52,719 nucleotides of DNA, from the NCBI GenBank assembly GCA_011742915.1, contig JAAQTN010000038.1:1-52719 (forward strand), read 5' to 3'. A program made the translations under genes and the position numbers. The notes under the pieces were generated by a model. It searched no databases. It was given only the letters and a program-made list of their open reading frames with translations, and was not told the DNA's origin. This DNA is from Billgrantia desiderata. GTDB lineage: Bacteria > Pseudomonadota > Gammaproteobacteria > Pseudomonadales > Halomonadaceae. Within the stretch, counting starts at the first letter, position 1. Every line of letters starts with the position of its first letter. Shown piece by piece: positions 1 through 9,198 of the stretch.

Positions 1-45
1 TGAACCGCCGTATACCGAACGGTACGTACGGTGGTGTGGGAGGGC

Positions 46-63
46 GCCGGGGGTGACCCCGGC
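46..63 (-). terminator. GC-rich hairpin after the dap-side operon
   Basis: A perfect 7-bp stem (GCCGGGG / CCCCGGC) closes a GTGA loop about 20 nt downstream of the last minus-strand gene of the dap block. There is no T-run, so this is a candidate 3' stabilising hairpin or weak terminator rather than a clear intrinsic terminator. Nothing else is recognisable in bases 1-79. Confidence 0.35.
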
Positions 64-79
64 CCCTACCCGATTCGGG

Positions 80-487
80 TCACTGGCCGGAGTCGGGCCA
101 GTCGATGGCGCCTTCGCTGCCGTCGGGGAGCACCTGCCAGAAGCGGTCGGGGTCGTCGCCGGGCTGCCAGCCGCCCAGCGAGCAGCGTACCTCGCAGCCG
201 AGCCGGGCGGCGGCGTCGCGGGCGCAGTCGCAGTCCCGCGGCCAGGGCGTACGATCGCTGTCGAACCACAGGCTGGCAAAGCCGTCGGCGGCCTTCTCCA
301 CCAGCAGTACCGGCACGACCTGCCCGTCGTAGTGGCCGCGGGTTTGCCACTTGTTGCGCCCGGCCTCACGCAGCGGGGCAGCGTCCAGCGTTTCGCCCAG
401 CCAGGCGTCGATGGCCGCAAGCGGCGCCTGGCGCAGGTAGACCTCGATGTCGGGGTAGTGCAGCTGGCTGTCGTGCGAGTCGGGCAT
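80..487 (-). CDS. conserved hypothetical protein downstream of dapE
   Basis: This 135-aa acidic soluble protein has no signal peptide or membrane segment. I do not recognise a family. It has an aromatic and Asp-rich C-terminal half with Cys residues at CDCARD and CEVRCS. I chose the ATG at 487 because AAGGAAG lies 8 nt upstream; an in-frame GTG at 496 would overlap that ribosome binding site. It starts 22 nt after the dapE stop and is probably the last gene of the same transcript. Its function is unknown; the location does not by itself imply a role in lysine synthesis. Confidence 0.75.
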   Translation of the reverse strand: MPDSHDSQLHYPDIEVYLRQAPLAAIDAWLGETLDAAPLREAGRNKWQTRGHYDGQVVPVLLVEKAADGFASLWFDSDRTPWPRDCDCARDAAARLGCEVRCSLGGWQPGDDPDRFWQVLPDGSEGAIDWPDSGQ

Positions 488-509
488 GGTGAACACTTCC
501 TTGGCGTAT

Positions 510-1682
510 TCAGGGCTGGGCGGAGCCGTTGACGAAGAGCTTGCCCAGAATCGCTTCGTAGATCCGGCTCAGGTCGTCCAGGTCGGCGGCACGCACGCGT
601 TCGTTGGTCTGGTGGATGGTGGCGTTACGCGGCCCCAGCTCCACCACCTGGCTGCCCAGGGTGGCGATGAAGCGCCCGTCCGAGGTGCCGCCGCTGGTGG
701 AGAGCTTGGGGCGTCGGCCGAGTACGGCTTCGACGCCGTGCAGGGCGGCATCCACCAGCTCGCCTTCGGCGGTCAGGAACGGCTCGCCGTTGAGGGTCCA
801 GTCGAGCTGATACTCGAGGCCGTGGGCGTCGAGAATGGCCTGGGTTCGCTCACGCAGCTGTTCGTGGGTCACCTCGGTGGAGAAACGGAAGTTGAACACC
901 ACCTCCACGTCGCCGGGAATCACGTTGGTGGCCCCGGTGCCGGCGCGGATGTTGGAGATCTGAAAGCTGGTGGCAGGGAAGAAGGCGTTGCCCGAGTCCC
1001 AGTGTTCGCGCACCAGGGCATCGAGCGCGGGCATCGCCTGGTGGATGGGGTTGCGTGCCAGGTGCGGGTAGGCCACGTGACCCTGGATGCCCTTGATGTG
1101 CAGTACGCCGCCCAGCGAGCCGCGGCGGCCGTTCTTGATCACGTCGCCCAGCACGTCGGTGGAGGAAGGTTCGCCGACGATGCAGTAGTCGAGCCGTTCG
1201 TGACGCTCGCGCAGGTGCTCGACCACGGCCCGGGTACCGTCCACCGCCGGCCCCTCTTCGTCGGAGGTGATCAGAAAGGCGATGCGCCCATGGTGGTCGG
1301 GGTGGGCGGTGACGAAGCGCTCCACCGCGGTGATCATGGCCGCCAGGCTGCCCTTCATGTCGGCGGAGCCGCGGCCGCGCAGCATGCCGTCGTCATCGAT
1401 GCAGGGCTCGAAGGGCGGATACTCCCAGTAGGTGTGCGGCCCGCTCGGCACCACATCGGTATGGCCGGCGAAGGCCAACACGGGACCGTGGTGGCCGTGG
1501 GTCGCCCAGAAGTTTTCCACGTCGCCGAAGGGCAGGCGCTCGATGTGAAAGCCGAGCCGCTCCAGGCGCTCGATCATCAGCGCCTGGCAGCCCAGGTCGT
1601 CGGGCGTGACGGAGGGCCGGCGGATCAGCTCCATGGCGAGCTGCAGAGTCGGGGAGAGCCCCTGTGGCTCAGTTGTTGGCAT
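510..1682 (-). CDS. dapE: succinyl-diaminopimelate desuccinylase DapE
   Basis: DapE hydrolyses N-succinyl-LL-2,6-diaminopimelate to LL-diaminopimelate and succinate in the succinylase branch of DAP/lysine synthesis in the cytoplasm. The 390-aa product is an M20-type di-zinc amidohydrolase. [11 protein letters not shown] supplies the metal ligand His74 and Asp76, RGSADMKG supplies the bridging Asp108, and TSDEEG supplies the catalytic and metal-binding Glu pair near 142-143. A dimerisation lid domain sits between the two catalytic halves, and the closing [12 protein letters not shown] motif carries the last metal His. Its ATG lies inside the end of dapD (14-bp overlap), so translational coupling of two enzymes of one pathway is likely. 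The length is normal for the family. Confidence 0.97.
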   Translation of the reverse strand: MPTTEPQGLSPTLQLAMELIRRPSVTPDDLGCQALMIERLERLGFHIERLPFGDVENFWATHGHHGPVLAFAGHTDVVPSGPHTYWEYPPFEPCIDDDGMLRGRGSADMKGSLAAMITAVERFVTAHPDHHGRIAFLITSDEEGPAVDGTRAVVEHLRERHERLDYCIVGEPSSTDVLGDVIKNGRRGSLGGVLHIKGIQGHVAYPHLARNPIHQAMPALDALVREHWDSGNAFFPATSFQISNIRAGTGATNVIPGDVEVVFNFRFSTEVTHEQLRERTQAILDAHGLEYQLDWTLNGEPFLTAEGELVDAALHGVEAVLGRRPKLSTSGGTSDGRFIATLGSQVVELGPRNATIHQTNERVRAADLDDLSRIYEAILGKLFVNGSAQP

Positions 1683-2694
1683 GCAGGGCCTCGTTGAGCG
1701 CGATGGCGCTCTTGTTGGTCAGGCACTCGATGCGGCCGTTCTGCGAGTTGCGGCGCAGCAGCAGGTCGCTCTGGCCGGCCAGCTCGCGAGCCGCCACGGT
1801 CTTGACCTCCTGGCCCTGGTCGTCGAGCAGGGTGACCTTGGCTCCGGCGGTGATGTAGAGCCCGGCTTCCACGGTGCAGCGGTCGCCGAGGGGGATGCCG
1901 ATACCGGCGTTGGCACCGATCAGACAGCCTTCGCCGACCTTGATCACGATGTTGCCGCCGCCGGAGAGGGTACCCATGGTGGAGCAGCCGCCGCCCAGAT
2001 CGGAGCCCTTGCCCACCAGCACGCCGGCGGAGATGCGCCCCTCGATCATGCCAGGGCCTTCGGCGCCGGCATTGAAGTTGACGAAGCCCTCGTGCATCAC
2101 GGTGGTACCTTCGCCGAGATAGGCGCCCAGACGTACCCGGGCGGTATCGGCGATGCGCACGCCGCTGGGCACCACGTAGTCGGTCATCTTGGGGAACTTG
2201 TCGACGCAGTCCACCGACAGGGCGCGGCCTTCGAGGCGTGCCTTGAGGCGCCGGGCGGGCAGCTCCTCGATGTCGATCGGGCCTTCGCTGGTCCAGGCCA
2301 CGTTACGCAGCAGGCCGAACATGCCGGTGAGATCGAGGCCGTGGGGCTTGACCAGACGGTGCGACAGCAGGTGCAGCTTGAGGTACACCTCGGGCACGCT
2401 CTGCGGCGGCACGTCGCTGTCGATGAAGGTGGCGACCAGCGGGCGCTGGCTTGCCGCCAGCGCCTCGGCCAGTTCGGCCTGGGCCACGTGACCTGCGGCC
2501 TTGAGTGCCTCGGCGATGTCGCTGCAGTGTTCCGGCAGGAAGCTGACGGCAGCGTTGCCGCTGGGGATGTCGAGCACCTTGCCGACGGCTTCCACCAGGC
2601 TGGCATCCGGTTTGAACAGCGGGGCCGGATAGTAGATCTCCAGCCAGTCGCCCTGGGTGTTCTGGGTGCCGATTCCGAAGGCAAAACTCAACAT
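1669..2694 (-). CDS. dapD: tetrahydrodipicolinate N-succinyltransferase DapD
   Basis: DapD transfers succinyl from succinyl-CoA to tetrahydrodipicolinate, the first step of the succinylase branch of lysine/DAP synthesis. The 341-aa product has an N-terminal domain (about 1-170) followed by a left-handed beta-helix of hexapeptide repeats (about 175-290) containing [17 protein letters not shown] and [15 protein letters not shown], typical of the trimeric acyltransferase. This is the longer pseudomonad-type DapD (about 340 aa) rather than the roughly 274-aa enterobacterial form. It lies 44 nt after the ArsC-like gene and overlaps dapE. Confidence 0.96.
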   Translation of the reverse strand: MLSFAFGIGTQNTQGDWLEIYYPAPLFKPDASLVEAVGKVLDIPSGNAAVSFLPEHCSDIAEALKAAGHVAQAELAEALAASQRPLVATFIDSDVPPQSVPEVYLKLHLLSHRLVKPHGLDLTGMFGLLRNVAWTSEGPIDIEELPARRLKARLEGRALSVDCVDKFPKMTDYVVPSGVRIADTARVRLGAYLGEGTTVMHEGFVNFNAGAEGPGMIEGRISAGVLVGKGSDLGGGCSTMGTLSGGGNIVIKVGEGCLIGANAGIGIPLGDRCTVEAGLYITAGAKVTLLDDQGQEVKTVAARELAGQSDLLLRRNSQNGRIECLTNKSAIALNEALHANN

Positions 2695-2738
2695 GGGGTG
2701 TCCTCGTGTCTTGATGGTAAGTCTTTATGGTAAGGGGG

Positions 2739-3083
2739 TCAGCCTTTGAGGTCGTCGTAGTCGCCGTCGCGATAGCCGACGCGAATCTCGTCGCCGGTAT
2801 CGAGCAGCGGTCGCTTGAGCAGGGTGGGGTTGGCCATGATCAAGGTGCGGGCCTTGTTGGCATCGAGATCCTGCTTGTCCTCTTCGGGGAGATTGCGCCA
2901 GGTGGTACTGCGCCGGTTGAGCGCCTCCATCACCGGCACGCGCGCGAGAATGTGTTCGAGCAGGGCGGCGGAGAGGCCGTCCTCGCGCAGATCGTGGACC
3001 TGATAGGGCAGGCCCTTTTCGTCCAGCGCCTTGCGTGCCTTGCGGCAGGTGTCGCAGCTCTTGATCACGAACAGAGTTGCCAT
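2739..3083 (-). CDS. ArsC/Spx-fold reductase-like protein (YffB type)
   Basis: This 114-aa thioredoxin-fold protein of the ArsC/Spx/YffB group has the N-terminal redox motif C10-D-T-C13 (IKSCDTCRKA). It is probably a glutathione- or thioredoxin-linked thiol oxidoreductase. Members of this group often sit beside dap genes without demonstrated arsenate activity, so an arsenate reductase label would be over-specific. Two ATG codons are adjacent (3086 and 3083). AAGGAGG ends 5 nt before the second, which favours the start at 3083. The start shares its first base with the stop of dapC, so the two genes are translationally linked. Confidence 0.88.
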   Translation of the reverse strand: MATLFVIKSCDTCRKARKALDEKGLPYQVHDLREDGLSAALLEHILARVPVMEALNRRSTTWRNLPEEDKQDLDANKARTLIMANPTLLKRPLLDTGDEIRVGYRDGDYDDLKG

Positions 3084-4309
3084 CATGCCCTCCTTTCGAT
3101 GAAACGGCGAATTCGGCCGGCGGCTTCGACGGTGGGCTCGAGTTCGGCCACCAGCGCCAGACGGATGCGTCCGGCACCTGGGTTGTCGCCCCGCCCGTCC
3201 GCGCGGCCCCTTCCGTCGCCGGTGGCGGGGCGACCCATATAGCTGCCGGGCAGCACGCTGACGTGCTCGGCGGCGAACAGCTCGCGGGTGAAGGCTTCGT
3301 CGTCGCCGCCGGGCACCGCCGGCCATAGGTAGAAACTGGCCTCGGGGGCGGGAAATTCAAGCACCGGGGCGAGGATTTCGGTCACCGCGGCGAACTTCTC
3401 GCGATAGGCGTCGCGGTTGGCGCGTACGTGGGCCTCGTCGTTCCAGGCGGTGATCGAGGCGTGCTGCAGCGGCAGCGACATGGCGCAGCCGTGGTAGGTG
3501 CGGTAGCGCTTGAACGGAGCGATCAGCTCGGCGTCGCCGGCAACGAAGCCCGAGCGCAGCCCGGGCAGGTTGGAGCGCTTGGAGAGCGAATGGAACACCA
3601 GGCAGCGACGGTAGTCGTGGCGGCCCATCGCCGCGCAGGCCTCCAGCAGCCCCGGCGGCGGTGCGTCTTCGTCCAGGTAGAGCTCGGAGTAGCACTCATC
3701 GGAGGCGATGATGAAGTCGAACTCGTCGGCCAGGGCGATCAGCTTCTGGAACTCCGCCCGCGGCGTCACCGCGCCGGTGGGGTTGCCCGGCGAGCAGAGG
3801 AAGAGGATCTGCACCTCGCGCCACACCTCGGCCGGCACGGCGTCGAAGTCGGGGCGAAAGCCGCTCTCGGCCCGGCAGTCCAGATAGTGCGGCTGGCCGC
3901 CGGCTAGCAGGGTGGCGCCCTCGTAGATCTGATAGAACGGGTTGGGCACCGCCACCCGTGCCGGACGGCTGCGGTCCAGTGCGGCCTGGACGAAGGCGAA
4001 GATCGCCTCGCGGGTGCCGTTGACCGGCAACACCTGGCGCTCGGGGTCGAGCCCGTCGAGACGAAAGCGACGCCGGGCCCAGGCCGCGATGGCGCCGCGC
4101 AGCTCGGGGATGCCGGCGGTGGCCGGATAACGGGCGAAATCGAGCTGGTGCGCATGCAGCGTCGCCAGCGCCCCGGCGAAGGGCGCATGCTGCGGTTCGC
4201 CGATGGTCAGCGGGATGTGCGCGAGCTGCGCGGGCGGCGTCACACCGGCCTTGAGCGTGGCGAGCTTCTCGAAGGGATAGGGCTTGAGGGCGTCGAGATC
4301 GGGGTTCAT
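3083..4309 (-). CDS. dapC: succinyldiaminopimelate aminotransferase DapC
   Basis: DapC is a PLP-dependent class I aminotransferase that makes N-succinyl-LL-diaminopimelate from its keto precursor with glutamate as donor, the step between DapD and DapE. The 408-aa product shows the PNPFYQIYEG cofactor loop (122-131), NPTG (176-179), Asp204 and Tyr207 for the cofactor, the PLP lysine Lys244 in SLSKRSN, and the C-terminal carboxylate-binding Arg in NPGAGRIRLALV. Between GSYMGR and NPGAG there is an extra Gly/Arg/Asp-rich stretch (about 361-374) that looks like a loop insertion. Clustering with dapD and dapE supports DapC over other aspartate-family aminotransferases. Confidence 0.93.
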   Translation of the reverse strand: MNPDLDALKPYPFEKLATLKAGVTPPAQLAHIPLTIGEPQHAPFAGALATLHAHQLDFARYPATAGIPELRGAIAAWARRRFRLDGLDPERQVLPVNGTREAIFAFVQAALDRSRPARVAVPNPFYQIYEGATLLAGGQPHYLDCRAESGFRPDFDAVPAEVWREVQILFLCSPGNPTGAVTPRAEFQKLIALADEFDFIIASDECYSELYLDEDAPPPGLLEACAAMGRHDYRRCLVFHSLSKRSNLPGLRSGFVAGDAELIAPFKRYRTYHGCAMSLPLQHASITAWNDEAHVRANRDAYREKFAAVTEILAPVLEFPAPEASFYLWPAVPGGDDEAFTRELFAAEHVSVLPGSYMGRPATGDGRGRADGRGDNPGAGRIRLALVAELEPTVEAAGRIRRFIERRA

Positions 4310-4390
4310 CGGTGTCCAGGCGCCGGTAAGCGGCGTCGTTGTCGTGGCTGCGGGCAGACCGACGATTATAGGGAAGCCCCTGACTGGCCT

Positions 4391-4450
4391 CAAACCAATC
4401 GCGCTCGGCTCGAACCAATCGCGTTCGCCTCGAAACGACCGCGTTCGCTT
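4391..4450. repeat. 20-bp tandem repeat, three units
   Basis: There are three imperfect in-phase 20-bp units at 4391-4410, 4411-4430 and 4431-4450, with a core reading cgaaccaatc gcgttcgcct. They lie in the 161-bp gap between the glnD stop (4471) and the dapC start (4309). No gene overlaps them. Confidence 0.85.
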
Positions 4451-4470
4451 GGTGCCGAGCGCGGCGGGCC

Positions 4471-7152
4471 TCAGCCCGCCACGTCCAGCACTTCGATCAG
4501 GCGCTCGCGCAGGCGCTGCTGGCGCTCGGGATCGGTCAGCGGCGCGCCCGACTTGTCGGTGATGAAGAAGACGTCCTCCACCCGCTCGCCCAGGGTGGCG
4601 ATCTTGGCCGCCGAGAGCGAGATGTCCTGCTCCATGAAGATGCGCCCGACCCGGGCCAGCAGGCCGGGGCGGTCGGGGGCGGTCAGCTCCAGCAGGGTGC
4701 GCTCGTTGGCCGGGTCCTGTTCGATCAGTACCTCGGTGGGCACCTTGAAGTGGCGCAGCTGGCGCGGGGTGTGGCGAGTGACGATCTGCGGGTAGTCGTC
4801 GGGGTCGTCGAGTTCCTCGACCAGGTGCGCGCGGATCTCCTCGATGCGGGCCGGATCGCGAATGGCGCGGCCCTGATCGTCGAGCACGATGAAGGTGTTG
4901 AGGGTCCAGTCGTTGCTCGAGGTGGCGATGCGGGCGTCGTGGATCGAGAGCCCGAGCTGCTCCATGGCGGCGGCGGTGGCGGCGAACAGATCGTCCACCG
5001 AGCGGGTGTGGATGAACACCTTGGTGCCGCCGTCGGACATGTCGTCGGTGGGGGCGCTGATCAGGATCAGCGGCAGTTCGGAGCCGCCGTGGGCGAGAAT
5101 GCCCATGGTCTGCCAGACGATCTCGCTGGGGGCGTACTGCAGGAAATACTCCTCGCCGAGCAGTTCCCACAGGCGCTCGACCCGCTCCAGGTCGGCGCCC
5201 ACGGCCGCCAGCAACGAGCGCGCCTCGTTGCGCGTCTCGGCGCCCCACTCCTCGCGGTCGAGCGGGTTGTCCAGGCCGCGGCGCAGGGCGCGTTTTGTCT
5301 CGGCGTGGAGCTGGCGCAGCAGCGAGGCCCGCCAGCCGTTCCACAGCGTCGGGTTGGTGGCGTTGATGTCGGCCACCGTCAGCACGTAGAGGTAGTCCAG
5401 GCGGGTCTCGTCGCCGACGTGGGCGGCGAACTCACGGATCACGTCGGGGTCGGTGATGTCGCGCTTCTGGGCCACCATCGACATCACCAGATGGTTCTCC
5501 ACCAGCCAGCTGACCAATCGCGTGTCGCGGCTCGACAGGCCGTGGCGCTCGGCGAAGCGCTCCACGTCGTGGGCGCCGAGGATCGAGTGGTCGCCGCCGC
5601 GGCCCTTGCCGATGTCGTGATAGAGCCCGGCGATCCACAGCAGCTCCAGCTTGGGTAGCTGGTGCACCAGTTCCGCCACCACCGGGAACTCCTCGCGGGC
5701 CTCGGGCTTGCGGAACTGGTGAATGAACTTGAGCAGCCGCAGGGTGTGGGCATCCACCGTGTAGATGTGGAACAGGTCGTGCTGCATCAGCCCTACCGCC
5801 TGGCCGAACTCCGGTAGGTACTTGCCGAGCACGCCGTAGCGGTTCATGCGCCTGAGCTGGCGCGCCACGTTGCCGCTCGAACACAGCAATGACATGAACA
5901 GGTGCTGATGCTGGGCGTCGTCGCGGTAGAGGTCGTCGATGAGGTGGCGGTTGTCGCGAATCAGGCGGATGGTGTCGGCGCGTACGCCCTCGATCTCGGG
6001 ATGCTCTGCCATCAGCAGGAACAGCTCCAGCAGCGCGTAGGGATGCTCGCGGAAGACCGCGCGGTGACGCGCCTTGATGTAGCTGCCTTCGATCACGAAG
6101 CGCTCGTTGAGGTCGGTGATCTCGAGCTTTTCGCCGCCGCGCAGGATGGCCTCGTCGAAGTGCTGCAGCAGCATGTCGTTGAGCCCCGCCAGCGCCGTCA
6201 CGTGGCGGTAGTAGCGCTTCATGAACTGCTCGACGGCCAGACGCTCGGGGGTGTCGCGAAAGCCGAACAGCTCGGCGATGGTGCGCTGGTGATCGAACAG
6301 CAGGCGATCCTCGGCGCGCCCGGTGAGCATGTGCAGGGCATAGCGCACCTGCCACAGGAAGGCCCGACCCTGGCTCAGGATGTGCAGCTCGGCGTCGTTC
6401 ATGAAGCCGTTCGCCACCAGGTCCCCGTAGCGCTGGCTGCCGAAGTGGCGCTTGGCCACCCAGCCGATCATCTGGATGTCGCGCAAGCCACCCGGCGAAC
6501 TCTTGATGTTGGGCTCGAGGTGGTACTCGGAGTTGTTGAAGCGGTGATGGCGGCTGATCTGCTCCTGCCACTTGGCTTCGAAGAAACGGTCGGCGGGCCA
6601 GATGCGTTCGGGCGCGATGCGCGCCTTCATCGCCTCGCGCAGCGACTCGGGGCCGGCCAGGGTGCGCGACTCCATCAGGTTGGTGATGATGGTGATGTCG
6701 GCGCTGGCCTCGCGTTCGCAGTCGGCCAGCGAGCGCACGCTGTGGCCGATCTCCAGGCCGATGTCCCACAGCAGGGTGATGAAGGCGGTCAGCGGCTCGC
6801 GATAGGGCGAGTCGTCGTCGTCCGCCAGCAGCAGCATCAGGTCGATGTCGGAGCGAGGGTGGAGTTCGCCGCGTCCGTAGCCGCCCACGGCGAGCAGCGC
6901 CACGCCGTCGTCGGGCCACTCCTGCAGCGACCACGCCACGCCGAGCAGCTGATCGAGGCACCAGGCGCGGCCGTGCACCAGGTCGCGAATGTCGGCTCCG
7001 GCACGGAACCGCTCGTCCAGGCGCTGCTGAATGTCGCGCAGCGCCGCCTTGAACGGTGCTATCGGCGAGCGGGTGCCGGCGAGCTCGCTGCGGAAGGTGG
7101 CAGCATCGAACAGCGTCTCATCGGGAACGAAACGGTAGTGGTGCAGCAGCAT
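4471..7152 (-). CDS. glnD: bifunctional uridylyltransferase/uridylyl-removing enzyme GlnD
   Basis: GlnD is the primary glutamine sensor of nitrogen control. It uridylylates PII proteins when glutamine is low and removes UMP when it is high. The 893-aa product has an N-terminal nucleotidyltransferase domain with GGYGRGELHPRSDIDLM (about 90-106), a central HD hydrolase domain with LYHDIGKGRGGDHS (near residue 510), and two C-terminal ACT domains beginning near 704 and 819 (the second with TAPDRPGLLARVG). The start at 7152 (MLLHHYRF) is the first plausible codon after the map stop; its Shine-Dalgarno is weak, so coupling to map (11 nt upstream) is likely. Confidence 0.96.
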   Translation of the reverse strand: MLLHHYRFVPDETLFDAATFRSELAGTRSPIAPFKAALRDIQQRLDERFRAGADIRDLVHGRAWCLDQLLGVAWSLQEWPDDGVALLAVGGYGRGELHPRSDIDLMLLLADDDDSPYREPLTAFITLLWDIGLEIGHSVRSLADCEREASADITIITNLMESRTLAGPESLREAMKARIAPERIWPADRFFEAKWQEQISRHHRFNNSEYHLEPNIKSSPGGLRDIQMIGWVAKRHFGSQRYGDLVANGFMNDAELHILSQGRAFLWQVRYALHMLTGRAEDRLLFDHQRTIAELFGFRDTPERLAVEQFMKRYYRHVTALAGLNDMLLQHFDEAILRGGEKLEITDLNERFVIEGSYIKARHRAVFREHPYALLELFLLMAEHPEIEGVRADTIRLIRDNRHLIDDLYRDDAQHQHLFMSLLCSSGNVARQLRRMNRYGVLGKYLPEFGQAVGLMQHDLFHIYTVDAHTLRLLKFIHQFRKPEAREEFPVVAELVHQLPKLELLWIAGLYHDIGKGRGGDHSILGAHDVERFAERHGLSSRDTRLVSWLVENHLVMSMVAQKRDITDPDVIREFAAHVGDETRLDYLYVLTVADINATNPTLWNGWRASLLRQLHAETKRALRRGLDNPLDREEWGAETRNEARSLLAAVGADLERVERLWELLGEEYFLQYAPSEIVWQTMGILAHGGSELPLILISAPTDDMSDGGTKVFIHTRSVDDLFAATAAAMEQLGLSIHDARIATSSNDWTLNTFIVLDDQGRAIRDPARIEEIRAHLVEELDDPDDYPQIVTRHTPRQLRHFKVPTEVLIEQDPANERTLLELTAPDRPGLLARVGRIFMEQDISLSAAKIATLGERVEDVFFITDKSGAPLTDPERQQRLRERLIEVLDVAG

Positions 7153-7163
7153 GTTGGCTCGAC

Positions 7164-7955
7164 TCAGTGGTCGAGGAAGGAGAAATCTTCCTCGTGGCGC
7201 GCCGTGAGCACCTCGACGCCGGTTTCGGTGACCAGCAGGGTATGCTCCCACTGCGCTGACAGGCTCTTGTCCCGGGTCACCGCGGTCCATCCGTCGCGCA
7301 GTACCTTGGTCTGGTGCCCGCCGACGTTGATCATCGGCTCGATGGTGAAGCACATGCCGGCGGCCAGGGTGGCGTCGGCCTCGGGCGCGTAGCCGTCATA
7401 ATGCAGCACCTGGGGGTCTTCGTGGAAGGTGGCGCCGATGCCGTGGCCGCAGAAGTCGCGCACCACCGAGTAGCCGTTGGCCTCGGCATGGCCCTGGATG
7501 GCGCGGGCCAGTTCGGAGAGGCGCACGCCCGGCCGCACCAGGGCGATGCTCTTGTACAGGCACTCCTGGGTCACCCGGCACAGCCGCTCGCCCTGGATGT
7601 TCTCGCCGACGATGAACATCACGCTGGTGTCGCCGTGGTAGCCGTCGGCGGTCTTCACGGTGACATCGACGTTCATGATGTCGCCCTTCTTCAGCTTCTT
7701 GTCCGGATCGGGAATGCCGTGGCAGACCACATGGTTGAGCGAGGTGCAGATCGACTTGGGAAAGCCGTGATAGTTGAGCGGTGCCGGAGTGGAGCCCAGT
7801 TCGCCCACGATGTAGTCGTGGCACAGGCGATCCAGCTCGCCGGTGGTCACGCCGGCCTGGACGTGAGGGGCGATCATCTCCAGCACGCTGGCGGCCTGGC
7901 GACCGGCCTCGCGCATCTTCTCGATCTCGTCGGGCGTCTTGATGGCTATGTTCAT
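7164..7955 (-). CDS. map: methionine aminopeptidase, type I
   Basis: Map removes the initiator methionine from nascent proteins in the cytoplasm. The 263-aa single-domain type I enzyme has all family ligands: substrate-proximal His79 (VVCHGIP), metal ligands Asp97 and Asp108, His171 (CGHGIGATFHED), a Glu near 206 in FTIEP and Glu237. The start at 7955 (MNIAIKTPDEI) fits the family. The gene diverges from rpsB, the usual gammaproteobacterial arrangement, and is followed after 11 nt by glnD. Confidence 0.97.
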   Translation of the reverse strand: MNIAIKTPDEIEKMREAGRQAASVLEMIAPHVQAGVTTGELDRLCHDYIVGELGSTPAPLNYHGFPKSICTSLNHVVCHGIPDPDKKLKKGDIMNVDVTVKTADGYHGDTSVMFIVGENIQGERLCRVTQECLYKSIALVRPGVRLSELARAIQGHAEANGYSVVRDFCGHGIGATFHEDPQVLHYDGYAPEADATLAAGMCFTIEPMINVGGHQTKVLRDGWTAVTRDKSLSAQWEHTLLVTETGVEVLTARHEEDFSFLDH

Positions 7956-8276
7956 GGAATCTCGTATCAGAGGAATGGCAGTGCCTGCAGCATAGGGAAG
8001 GGCGGCGGGCGACTTCATCTCGTGGATGAACTATGGTATAAAGCCGCGCGCTTTCCTGCAATCGTCGGGGTCCAGGCCGAACGGCCGGCCGACGAGGCAG
8101 CGACGGCGTCGGCGGCGAGTCGCCCAGCGCCTGGCGCAGCACGACTCGAGCCGGTAACTCAACAGCCTTGAAAACACACACGTACCGGCACATGGTCCCG
8201 GGTGCTGCCGCGGTTCTTCCCGGCGGTCGGATCCATGGGGTGCGTGGAGGCCTAACCCGATTTTCAGGAGTCATCC
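7956..8276. other. map-rpsB divergent intergenic region and rpsB leader
   Basis: This 321-bp region holds the promoters of the two divergent genes and a long rpsB 5' leader (roughly 8049-8276). The leader's 3' part, just before the AGGAG ribosome binding site, contains the segment TGGAGGCCTAACCC. In enterobacteria the rpsB leader is an S2-binding autoregulatory RNA. A comparable role here is an inference, and I did not establish a fold. No tRNA or small gene is visible. Confidence 0.5.
8014..8042 (+). promoter_or_regulatory. putative rpsB promoter
   Basis: The -10 candidate TATAAA (8037-8042) is followed directly by a GC-only discriminator, GCCGCGCGC, typical of stringently controlled ribosomal promoters. 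A weak -35 candidate TTCATC (8014-8019) lies 17 bp upstream. The -10 and discriminator are the stronger evidence. Confidence 0.4.
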
Positions 8277-9023
8277 ATGGCACACGTCAACATGCGTGAC
8301 CTGCTCAAGGCAGGCGCACACTTCGGTCACCAGACCCGTTACTGGAACCCGAAGATGGGCAAGTTCATCTTCGGCGCGCGTAACAAGATCCACATCATCA
8401 ACCTCGAGCACACCCTGCCGGCCCTCAACGAGGTGATCGACGTGGTCGAGAAGATGGCCGCTTCCAACAACAAGATCCTGTTCGTCGGCACCAAGCGCAG
8501 CGCGAGCAAGATCATCAAGGAAGAAGCCAATCGCGTCGGCATGCCGTTCGTCAACCACCGCTGGCTCGGTGGCATGCTGACCAACTACAAGACCATCCGT
8601 CAGTCGATCAAGCGTCTGCGCGACCTCGAGACCATGCGCGAGGACGGCACGTTCGACAAGCTGACCAAGAAAGAAGTCCTGATGGCGACTCGTGAGCAGG
8701 ACAAGCTCGAGCGCTCCATCGGCGGCATCAAGGAGATGGGCGGTCTGCCCGACGCGCTGTTCGTGATCGACGTGGACCACGAGCGCATCGCCATCAACGA
8801 GGCGAACAAGCTCGGCATCCCGGTCATCGGCGTGGTGGACACCAACTCCGATCCGGACGGCGTCGACTACGTGATTCCCGGCAACGATGACTCCATCCGC
8901 GCCATCCAGATCTACGTCAAGGCGATCGCCGACGCCTGCGCGCGTGCGAAGGAAGGCCGCCCCGACGAGTTCGTCGAGGTCACCGAGGGTGAAAGCGGCG
9001 ACGCTACTGCCGCCGCCGAGTAA
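8277..9023 (+). CDS. rpsB: 30S ribosomal protein S2
   Basis: S2 is a structural protein of the small ribosomal subunit, binding late at the head-body junction. The 248-aa product opens with the family N-terminus [20 protein letters not shown] and contains the [19 protein letters not shown] and [15 protein letters not shown] motifs. A CAGGAG ribosome binding site precedes the ATG. It is followed after 175 nt by tsf, its standard partner, with two strong hairpins between them. The acidic tail is normal for the family. Confidence 0.99.
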   Translation: MAHVNMRDLLKAGAHFGHQTRYWNPKMGKFIFGARNKIHIINLEHTLPALNEVIDVVEKMAASNNKILFVGTKRSASKIIKEEANRVGMPFVNHRWLGGMLTNYKTIRQSIKRLRDLETMREDGTFDKLTKKEVLMATREQDKLERSIGGIKEMGGLPDALFVIDVDHERIAINEANKLGIPVIGVVDTNSDPDGVDYVIPGNDDSIRAIQIYVKAIADACARAKEGRPDEFVEVTEGESGDATAAAE

Positions 9024-9089
9024 CGGCGCGTCGCTCGAGCCGGCCGTGTCGGCTCGGCAGGGCGGCTGCCCCGCGCGGCCGCCCGCTAC

Positions 9090-9135
9090 CGCTCCGCTAC
9101 GGCGGAGCGAGTGTTCACCGGGCCTTCGGGCCCGG
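9090..9135 (+). promoter_or_regulatory. two tandem hairpins between rpsB and tsf
   Basis: Hairpin 1 is a perfect 8-bp stem, CGCTCCGC (9090-9097) with GCGGAGCG (9102-9109), around a TACG loop. Hairpin 2 is a perfect 7-bp stem, CCGGGCC (9118-9124) with GGCCCGG (9129-9135), around a TTCG tetraloop. No T-run follows, so they look like partial attenuators or RNA processing/stability elements that set the S2 to EF-Ts ratio. Confidence 0.6.
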
Positions 9136-9198
9136 CGCCCTTATTCCCAGGTCGAACCTGGATCAACCCGGGTTCCACTTACCAAGAGGTGAATTACC

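Noticed and set aside
486..1697. 403-codon plus-strand ORF antisense to dapE
   Set aside because: High GC makes long antisense frames common. The dapE frame carries all catalytic motifs, and this frame has no recognisable domain or ribosome binding site.
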